From: Paracoccaceae bacterium
GTDB taxonomy: Bacteria > Pseudomonadota > Alphaproteobacteria > Rhodobacterales > Rhodobacteraceae
DNA: 64,000 bases
Assembly (NCBI GenBank): GCA_030758115.1
Contig: JANREX010000065.1
Span: forward strand, 26,680-90,679
Direction of reading: 5' to 3'
A program made the translations under genes and the position numbers. Shown here one piece after another: positions 58,878 to 64,000 of this stretch. The notes under the pieces are model-generated. The model ran no database searches. It had not been told where the DNA came from and saw only the letters and a list, made by a program, of their open reading frames with translations. Each line of letters begins with the position of its first letter. The first letter of the stretch is position 1.

Positions 58878-59747
58878 TCAGGCACCGATCATGGCGCGCA
58901 CCTGGTCGGGTGTCTTTCCTTCGGCGCGATAGGTCGCGATGGCGCGCGCATCGTCACGCTTGGCAAGGCGCTTGCCCCGGTCATCCCGGATCAACCGGTG
59001 ATGATGATAGAGCGGTGTCGGAAGACCCAGAAGCCCTTGCAGCAGGACATGGATCGGGGTGGCCTCGAACAGGTCGGCCCCGCGCGTGACATGGGTGATC
59101 CGTTGTGCCGCATCATCCAGCACCACCGCCAGGTGATAGGATGTGCCCATGTCGCGCCGGGCCAGCACCACATCGCCGATATTGCCAAGAAGATATTCGG
59201 GATCAAAAGCTTGCACGCCGCTTTGCCCGTCAGGTCCCGCGCCTGTTTCGGTGAAGGACACCGGATGCGTCAGGCTGTCAAGCGCACGGCGCATGTTCAG
59301 CCGCAAGGCATCACCCGGCAAGGGCCCCGATCCGTCATGCACGCGCCGGCAGGTGCCCGGATAGATCAGGCCGTCGGGGCCGATCAGGGGGGTAGCACCT
59401 TCCTGCGGGGCTGATGCGGCCTCGGCGATGTCGCGCCTTGTGCAGTGGCAGTCATAGATCAGCCCACGCGCCCAGAGATCCTGCAGGGCCGCCCGATAGG
59501 CGGGCAAGCGCTCGGACTGGCGCATGATCGGCCCGTCCCAGCGCAGCCCCAGCCAAAGAAGGTCCTCCTTGATCAGGGCCTCCCATTCGGGGCGTGCGCG
59601 GGTCTGGTCGATATCCTCGATCCGCAGCAGGAAGTCGCCGCCCGCGGCGCGGGCCATGTCATGGGCGACGATCGCGGCATAGGCATGACCCAGATGCAGC
59701 GGGCCGGTTGGCGACGGCGCAAAGCGGGTGATGACCTTTGTTTTCAT
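58878..59747 (-). CDS. gluQ: Glutamyl-Q tRNA(Asp) synthetase
   Basis: This 289-residue truncated glutamyl-tRNA synthetase paralogue attaches glutamate to queuosine-34 of tRNA-Asp. RFAPSPTGPLHLGHAYAA (class I HIGH motif), the zinc-ligand pair in YDCHCTRRD with YPGTC, and KRLAKRDDAR (KMSKS-like) are visible. It lacks the anticodon-binding domain, as expected for GluQRS. It is on the same strand as trmFO, 43 bp downstream of that gene. Confidence 0.95.
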   Translation of the reverse strand: MKTKVITRFAPSPTGPLHLGHAYAAIVAHDMARAAGGDFLLRIEDIDQTRARPEWEALIKEDLLWLGLRWDGPIMRQSERLPAYRAALQDLWARGLIYDCHCTRRDIAEAASAPQEGATPLIGPDGLIYPGTCRRVHDGSGPLPGDALRLNMRRALDSLTHPVSFTETGAGPDGQSGVQAFDPEYLLGNIGDVVLARRDMGTSYHLAVVLDDAAQRITHVTRGADLFEATPIHVLLQGLLGLPTPLYHHHRLIRDDRGKRLAKRDDARAIATYRAEGKTPDQVRAMIGA

Positions 59748-59790
59748 TCAGGGGGTTGCAGGTCGTTCCTGATGTGGGACGCCATGGCAG

Positions 59791-61149
59791 CTACTGCGCG
59801 GCCATCGCGTTGCTGCCGTCAAGCCAGGCGGTCCAGGCCGCCTTTGCGCGGTCGGTATAGGCCTTGTAGCGATCCTTGCGGCCACGTCTGCCGCCTTTCA
59901 GCCCGTCGATCGGGCGGAAGAGGCCAAAGTTCACGTTCATCGGCTGGAAGGTCTTGGCCTCGGCCCCGCCGGTGATGTGATGGATCAGCGCGCCCATGGC
60001 GCTGTCCTGCGGCGGGCTGATCAGGGGCTGGCCCAGGATCTCGGCCGCGGCCATGCGTCCGGCCAACAGCCCCATGGCCGCACTTTCCACATAACCTTCG
60101 ACCCCGGTGATCTGACCGGCAAAGCGGATATGCGGGCGTGACCGCAGGCGCATCTGGTCGTCCAGCAGCGTGGGCGAGTTGATGAACGTGTTGCGATGGA
60201 TGCCGCCAAGACGCGCAAAGCTGGCATCCTGAAGGCCAGGTATCATCTTGAAAACAGCGGTTTGCGCGCCGTATTTCATCTTGGTCTGAAAGCCCACGAT
60301 GTTATAAAGCGTGCCCAGCGCGTTGTCGCGGCGCAGCTGTACCACGGCATAGGGTTTCAGATCGGGCTGGTGCGGATTGGTCAGGCCCACCGGTTTCATC
60401 GGGCCGAAACGCAGGGTCTCGCGGCCGCGTTCGGCCATGACCTCGATCGGCAGGCAGCCGTCGAAATAACCGGCGGTCTCGCCCTCATGGAACTCGGTCT
60501 TGTCGGCGGCCAGCAGCGCGTCGATGAAGGCCTCATACTGGTCCTTGGTCATCGGGCAGTTGATATAAGCCTTCTGTTCGGCTTCGGTCTCGCCCTTGTC
60601 ATAGCGCGACTGCTCCCATGCCACGGACATGTCGATGCTGTCGGCATAGACGATGGGCGCGATGGCATCGAAAAAGGCCAGCGCATCGGTGCCGGTTTCG
60701 GCGGCAATGGCGCGGCCCAGCCCCTCGCTGGTCAGCGGGCCGGTGGCGATGATCCAATGCCCGCTGTCGGGCAGGGCGGTGATCTCGTTGTAATCGACGC
60801 TGACATTGGGATGGGCCATCAGGGCGGCCGTTACCGATTCCGCGAAAGGGTCGCGATCCACGGCGAGGGCGCCACCAGCGGGCAAGCGGTGCTTTTGCGC
60901 CATCTGCATGATCAAGCCGCCCGCCGCGCGCATTTCCCAATGCAGCAGACCCACGGCATTCTGTTCGTCATCATCCGACCGGAAGGAATTGGAACAGACC
61001 ATTTCGGCCAGATGACCGGTCCGATGCGCGAAGGTTCCCACCTTGGGCCGCATTTCGTGAATGACCACTTGCAGCCCCATGTTGGCGGCCTGCCAGGCAG
61101 CTTCCGATCCGGCCATGCCGCCGCCGATGATATGTAAGGTTTTGTCCAT
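59791..61149 (-). CDS. trmFO: Methylenetetrahydrofolate-tRNA uracil-54 methyltransferase TrmFO
   Basis: This 452-residue FAD- and folate-dependent enzyme makes ribothymidine at U54 in t[19 protein letters not shown] (FAD loop) lies at the start and CSNSFRSDD near 52-60 includes a conserved cysteine. [14 protein letters not shown] near 195 and NVNFGLFRP near 400 are also typical. It groups with miaA, mnmA and gluQ as tRNA-modification genes in this window. Confidence 0.96.
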   Translation of the reverse strand: MDKTLHIIGGGMAGSEAAWQAANMGLQVVIHEMRPKVGTFAHRTGHLAEMVCSNSFRSDDDEQNAVGLLHWEMRAAGGLIMQMAQKHRLPAGGALAVDRDPFAESVTAALMAHPNVSVDYNEITALPDSGHWIIATGPLTSEGLGRAIAAETGTDALAFFDAIAPIVYADSIDMSVAWEQSRYDKGETEAEQKAYINCPMTKDQYEAFIDALLAADKTEFHEGETAGYFDGCLPIEVMAERGRETLRFGPMKPVGLTNPHQPDLKPYAVVQLRRDNALGTLYNIVGFQTKMKYGAQTAVFKMIPGLQDASFARLGGIHRNTFINSPTLLDDQMRLRSRPHIRFAGQITGVEGYVESAAMGLLAGRMAAAEILGQPLISPPQDSAMGALIHHITGGAEAKTFQPMNVNFGLFRPIDGLKGGRRGRKDRYKAYTDRAKAAWTAWLDGSNAMAAQ

Positions 61150-61484
61150 GCTGCTGATCTAGGCCAAGCGCCACCTTTTGAAAAGGGGCATGGCGTTGGT
61201 ACGTCGCAAGGAAAAGGCGGGTCGAGTGGGTCACCCGTTTCATGTTTCGGCGATCAGAGAGAGGCTGACCTGGAGGGAAACTGCCGGAGGTGACCCACAC
61301 CCGTTTCAGTTGGACGGTGTTTCCACCATCTGTGACCGAAGTATCAGCGATGATTGCGGCAGCCAAGTGGCAAATGCGGAAAATATTGGGCACCAATCGG
61401 GAAACATTTACCCAAATTTGCCAGAATGCCGTCTTGATCGGCAGGGCCGCGCCGATCATCGGCAAAGCCCTGCCTGAAAGGGGC
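61150..61484. other. 335-bp gap with paired inverted and direct repeats
   Basis: No convincing gene is seen. An open frame at 61178-61477 has no family features or ribosome site. The gap contains GTGGGTCACC (61226-61235) and its inverted copy GGTGACCCAC (61289-61298), and ACCCGTTTCA appears at 61233-61242 and 61299-61308. Nearer trmFO is the palindrome CCTTTTGAAAAGG (61174-61186). The trmFO promoter must lie here. The repeats may be operators, but no regulator is adjacent. Confidence 0.5.
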
Positions 61485-61486
61485 TT
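61465..61486 (-). terminator. Weak hairpin at the enoyl-CoA hydratase stop
   Basis: On the minus strand AAGCCC and GGGCTT pair across a 10-base loop, overlap the TAA stop and are followed by TTTGCC-like sequence. The stem is short, so it is a weak terminator candidate. Confidence 0.3.
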
Positions 61487-62270
61487 ATTGCGTCCAGTCG
61501 GGGTGGCGCTTCTCCAGGAAGGCGCTGATTCCCTCGGCCGTGTCGCGATAGAGCATGTTCTGCACCATCACATCGCCCGTATAGTCATAGGCCTGGTCGA
61601 TCGGCATGCCGATCTGGTTGTAGAAGGCCTGCTTGCCGATCTTGACGGCCGCGCCCAGCTTGTCGGCCACCATGCCGGCCAGGGCCGCGGTTTCCTGTGC
61701 CAGGTCCTCGGGCGGGACGACCTTGTTGACAAGGCCCAGCGCTTCGGCGCGGGTGGCGGGAATGAACTGGCCGGTGGTCAGCATCTCGAAGGCCTGCTTG
61801 CGCGGGATGTTGCGGGTCAGCGCCACCATCGGGGTCGAGCAGAAAAGCCCGATGTTCACCCCGTTGACGCCAAAGCGCGTGCCCTCGGCCGCCACGGCCA
61901 TGTCGCAGCTGGCGACCAGTTGGCAGCCGGCCGCGGTGGCGATGCCATGCACCTGCGCGATGACGGGCTGGGGCAGGCGCTGGATCGATGTCATCATCCT
62001 GGCGCAGCGATCGAAGAGATCCTTGAAATAGGCCTGGCCGCCATCTTCGGCCTGCCGGCCTGCCGTCATTTCCTTGAGGTCATGACCGGCACAGAAGGCC
62101 TTGCCCTCGCCTGACAGCACGATGGCGCGGATGCTGCGATCCTCTGCCAGCTGATCGAACTCGGATTGCAGCGCCGCCAGCATGGCGTCGGACAGCGCGT
62201 TCAGCTTTTCGGGCGCGTTCATCCGCAGATGCGCGACCGCGCCCGTGTCGTTACGTTCCAGCAAAGCCAT
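61485..62270 (-). CDS. Enoyl-CoA hydratase/isomerase-family protein
   Basis: This 261-residue crotonase-fold protein has LSGEGKAFCAGHDLKEM (oxyanion-hole loop) near 50-66 and HGIATAAGCQLVASCDMAVA near 105-124. The usual catalytic glutamate in the GG..L / E..G region near 134-145 (NIGLFCSTPMVAL) is not obvious, and the family covers hydratases, isomerases and thioesterases. ATG 62270 follows GGGAGG. It is divergent from a PaaI-type thioesterase. The CoA substrate is unknown. Confidence 0.85.
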   Translation of the reverse strand: MALLERNDTGAVAHLRMNAPEKLNALSDAMLAALQSEFDQLAEDRSIRAIVLSGEGKAFCAGHDLKEMTAGRQAEDGGQAYFKDLFDRCARMMTSIQRLPQPVIAQVHGIATAAGCQLVASCDMAVAAEGTRFGVNGVNIGLFCSTPMVALTRNIPRKQAFEMLTTGQFIPATRAEALGLVNKVVPPEDLAQETAALAGMVADKLGAAVKIGKQAFYNQIGMPIDQAYDYTGDVMVQNMLYRDTAEGISAFLEKRHPDWTQ

Positions 62271-62328
62271 CTTGTCCTCCCGCGATGTTCCGGACAACTC
62301 TAGGCGCAACGGTAAAGGGAGAACAAGC

Positions 62329-62751
62329 ATGGCGTTGAAGATGACGCGTGAGGAACTGCAGGCCTTCGTCACGGAGGTGTTTCCGCAGGTAGCCGAGGAT
62401 TTCACCGTCATCGACGTGGCCCCGATGGAGATAACGGTGCGCCTGAATGTCGGCGAACGCCATCTGCGCCCCGGCGGCACGATCTCGGGTCCGTCGATGT
62501 TCGGACTTGCGGATGTGGCGATCTATCTGGCGATCATGGCGATGATCGGGCCCAAGGCGCTGGCGGTCACGACGAATTCCAGCATGGATTTCATGCGCAA
62601 ACCCGCAGCGGGGGTGGACCTGATCGCCAAATGCCGGCTGCTCAAGCTGGGGCGCGTGCTGGCGGTGGGGGATGTGTTGCTGTTCTCGGAAGGGATGGCG
62701 GAACCCGTGGCGCGGTCCTCGATGACCTATTCGATCCCTCCGAAGGGGTAA
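62329..62751 (+). CDS. PaaI-family hotdog thioesterase
   Basis: This 140-residue hotdog-fold protein (MALKMTREELQAFVTEVFP) has the PaaI-type segment LRPGGTISGPSMFGLADVA near 45-63 and LAVTTNSSMDFMRKPAAG near 80-97. It probably hydrolyses an acyl-CoA, and its specificity is unknown. AAAGGGAG lies seven bases before the ATG. It shares a 58-bp divergent promoter region with the enoyl-CoA hydratase, which suggests joint regulation. Confidence 0.85.
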   Translation: MALKMTREELQAFVTEVFPQVAEDFTVIDVAPMEITVRLNVGERHLRPGGTISGPSMFGLADVAIYLAIMAMIGPKALAVTTNSSMDFMRKPAAGVDLIAKCRLLKLGRVLAVGDVLLFSEGMAEPVARSSMTYSIPPKG

Positions 62752-62821
62752 AAACATGGGGTATTCAGATACCTATTTTGCAAGCCATTGATTTTGCTTT
62801 ATTAATGGCGGCATGAGGCGC

Positions 62822-62849
62822 TTGACTATGCGTTGCGGGCGGATATAAC
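62822..62849 (+). promoter_or_regulatory. rplM-rpsI promoter
   Basis: TTGACT at 62822-62827 and TATAAC at 62844-62849 are 16 bp apart, a near-consensus sigma-70 pair that fits a highly expressed ribosomal operon. The leader to rplM is about 57 bases. Confidence 0.75.
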
Positions 62850-62913
62850 CCCGCAATCGCATTGGACAGGCCCTGATCGGTTCTGTCCCGAACTGAACAA
62901 GGGTAACCCCGCA

Positions 62914-63375
62914 ATGAAAACCTTTTCTGCTACTCCGGCGGATATCGACAAGAAATGGATCCTGATCGACGCCGAGGGCGTTGTTCTGGGCCGTCTTGCC
63001 TCGATCGTCGCCATGCGCCTGCGCGGCAAGCACAAGCCTTCCTTCACGCCCCATATGGACATGGGTGACAACGTGATCATCATCAACGCCGACAAGGTGC
63101 AGATGACCGGCAAGAAGCGCGCCGAGAAGAAATACTACTGGCACACCGGCCACCCCGGCGGGATCAAGCACCGCACCGCGGCGCAGATCCTGGAAGGCGC
63201 GCATCCCGAGCGTGTCGTGACCGCCGCTATCAAGCGGATGCTTCCCGGCAACAAGCTGTCGCGTCAGGTGATGACCAACCTGCGTGTCTACGCCGGTGCC
63301 GCCCATCCGCATGAGGCGCAAGCGCCTGAAGTGCTGGATGTGAAATCCATGAACTCCAAGAATACGCGGGTGTAA
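62914..63375 (+). CDS. rplM: 50S ribosomal protein L13
   Basis: This 153-residue L13 has [16 protein letters not shown] near 15, [18 protein letters not shown] near 51 and [12 protein letters not shown] near 108. ATG 62914 with AAGGG upstream is the family start. It overlaps rpsI (TAATG). Confidence 0.98.
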   Translation: MKTFSATPADIDKKWILIDAEGVVLGRLASIVAMRLRGKHKPSFTPHMDMGDNVIIINADKVQMTGKKRAEKKYYWHTGHPGGIKHRTAAQILEGAHPERVVTAAIKRMLPGNKLSRQVMTNLRVYAGAAHPHEAQAPEVLDVKSMNSKNTRV

Positions 63376-63377
63376 TG

Positions 63378-63866
63378 ATGGCTGATCAGATCAATTCCCT
63401 CGAAGAGCTGGGCGCCGCCACCGGTGCTGCCGCAGCACCTGTTGAGGTTGCCGCCCCCCGTGAACCCGTTCGCGACTCGCTGGGCCGTTCCTATGCGACC
63501 GGCAAGCGGAAGGACGCGGTTGCCCGCGTCTGGATCAAGCCGGGTTCCGGCAAGGTCACCGTCAACGGCAAGGAAATGGCGGCCTATTTCGCGCGTCCCG
63601 TGCTGCAGATGATCCTGCGCCAGCCGTTCACCATCGCTGGTGTCACCGATCAGTTCGACGTCATGGCCACCGTGACCGGCGGCGGCCTGTCCGGCCAGGC
63701 CGGTGCGGTCAAGCACGGCATCTCCAAGGCGCTGCAGCTGTACGATCCCAGCCTGCGTGCCGCCCTGAAGGCCGCTGGTTTCCTGACCCGCGACAGCCGC
63801 GTGGTGGAACGCAAGAAGTACGGCAAGGCCAAGGCGCGCAAGAGCTTCCAGTTCTCCAAGCGCTGA
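63378..63866 (+). CDS. rpsI: 30S ribosomal protein S9
   Basis: This 162-residue S9 has an alanine-rich N-terminal extension (about 35 residues) before the conserved [15 protein letters not shown] core and the C-terminal [11 protein letters not shown] tail that reaches the P-site tRNA. ATG 63378 ([10 protein letters not shown]) fits homologues. ATG 63375, overlapping the rplM stop, is one codon upstream. The long N-terminus is usual in alphaproteobacteria. Confidence 0.97.
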   Translation: MADQINSLEELGAATGAAAAPVEVAAPREPVRDSLGRSYATGKRKDAVARVWIKPGSGKVTVNGKEMAAYFARPVLQMILRQPFTIAGVTDQFDVMATVTGGGLSGQAGAVKHGISKALQLYDPSLRAALKAAGFLTRDSRVVERKKYGKAKARKSFQFSKR

Positions 63867-63886
63867 TACGGTCTTTCGGATTTTCG

Positions 63887-63918
63887 AAAAGGGCTGCCTT
63901 CGGGTGGCCCTTTTTCTT
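63887..63918 (+). terminator. Terminator of the rplM-rpsI operon
   Basis: AAAAGGGC-TG-CC, a TTCG loop and GG-TG-GCCC form a stem with one symmetric internal mismatch, followed by TTTTTCTTT. It starts 20 bp after rpsI. The last 82 bp of the window after it hold no recognisable gene. Confidence 0.88.
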
Positions 63919-64000
63919 TGCGTCGGTGTCCAAGAATGGCAGTTCTCTGCCCGTCCGCCGTCTGGCCATAGGCCATAGGGCATAAAAAAGGGGCGTCCAA

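Noticed and set aside
61178..61477. A 99-codon frame in the trmFO upstream gap
   Set aside because: It has no ribosome site or recognisable motif, and its composition looks random. The repeats there suggest regulatory DNA instead.

Overview
The window is GC-rich chromosomal DNA of an alphaproteobacterium. Gene content and order point to Rhodobacterales/Rhodobacteraceae: sciP next to ctrA, cckA close to recA and alaS, and a pyrH-frr-uppS-cdsA-dxr-rseP-bamA-ompH-fabZ-lpxA-lpxI-lpxB run. The recA promoter carries a GAAC-N7-GAAC (GTTC-N7-GTTC) type SOS box. I recognised no tRNA, rRNA, CRISPR array or intact mobile element. One decayed transposase fragment lies at about 10.8-11.0 kb.

Layout. (1) 1-8900, minus strand: a tightly packed nine-gene catabolic operon. 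It encodes a DauA-like FAD D-amino-acid dehydrogenase, a TRAP transporter in the order DctM-DctP-DctQ, two M81 (MlrC-like) metallopeptidases, a RidA imine deaminase, an N-acyl-D-amino-acid deacylase-type amidohydrolase and the start of a COG0523/CobW GTPase. It diverges from an XRE-cupin regulator (9.0 kb), and two identical 16-bp palindromic sites lie between them. The proposed route is uptake, hydrolysis, deacylation, oxidation to an imino acid and hydrolysis to a keto acid. (2) 9.66-15.1 kb: an ACAD10-type phosphotransferase, the transposase remnant, a permease-like membrane protein, a molybdopterin oxidoreductase and a ModE-type HTH protein. (3) 15.2-29.3 kb: mostly housekeeping genes: rsmB, cckA, a sulfotransferase-like gene, recA, alaS, two DUF1330 genes, a histidine phosphatase, typA, an M50/CBS protease, ssb and a lytic transglycosylase.

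(4) 29.3-37.1 kb, minus strand: a dipeptide/oligopeptide ABC importer (Tat-type binding protein, two permeases, one polypeptide carrying both ATPases), a small monooxygenase-fold protein and an AraC regulator. Direct repeats 22 bp apart lie before the binding-protein gene. (5) 37.2-50.7 kb: miaA, then the translation, isoprenoid, phospholipid, outer-membrane and lipid A run. A 41-residue membrane microprotein sits between rseP and bamA. (6) 50.7-57.5 kb: mnmA, sciP-ctrA with a CtrA-like box, ligA and recG. (7) 57.5-57.9 kb: a 40-residue single-span membrane protein behind an AT-rich dyad that contains a GTTC-N7-GTTC motif. This is a candidate SOS-induced microprotein. (8) 57.9-64 kb: a NifU/IscU-type protein, hisI, gluQ, trmFO, an enoyl-CoA hydratase, a PaaI-type thioesterase and the rplM-rpsI operon with a clear promoter and terminator.

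The most interesting signals are the D-amino-acid/peptide operon with its twin operators and the putative SOS-controlled membrane microprotein. Family assignments come from reading the protein sequences. No database search or experiment stands behind them.
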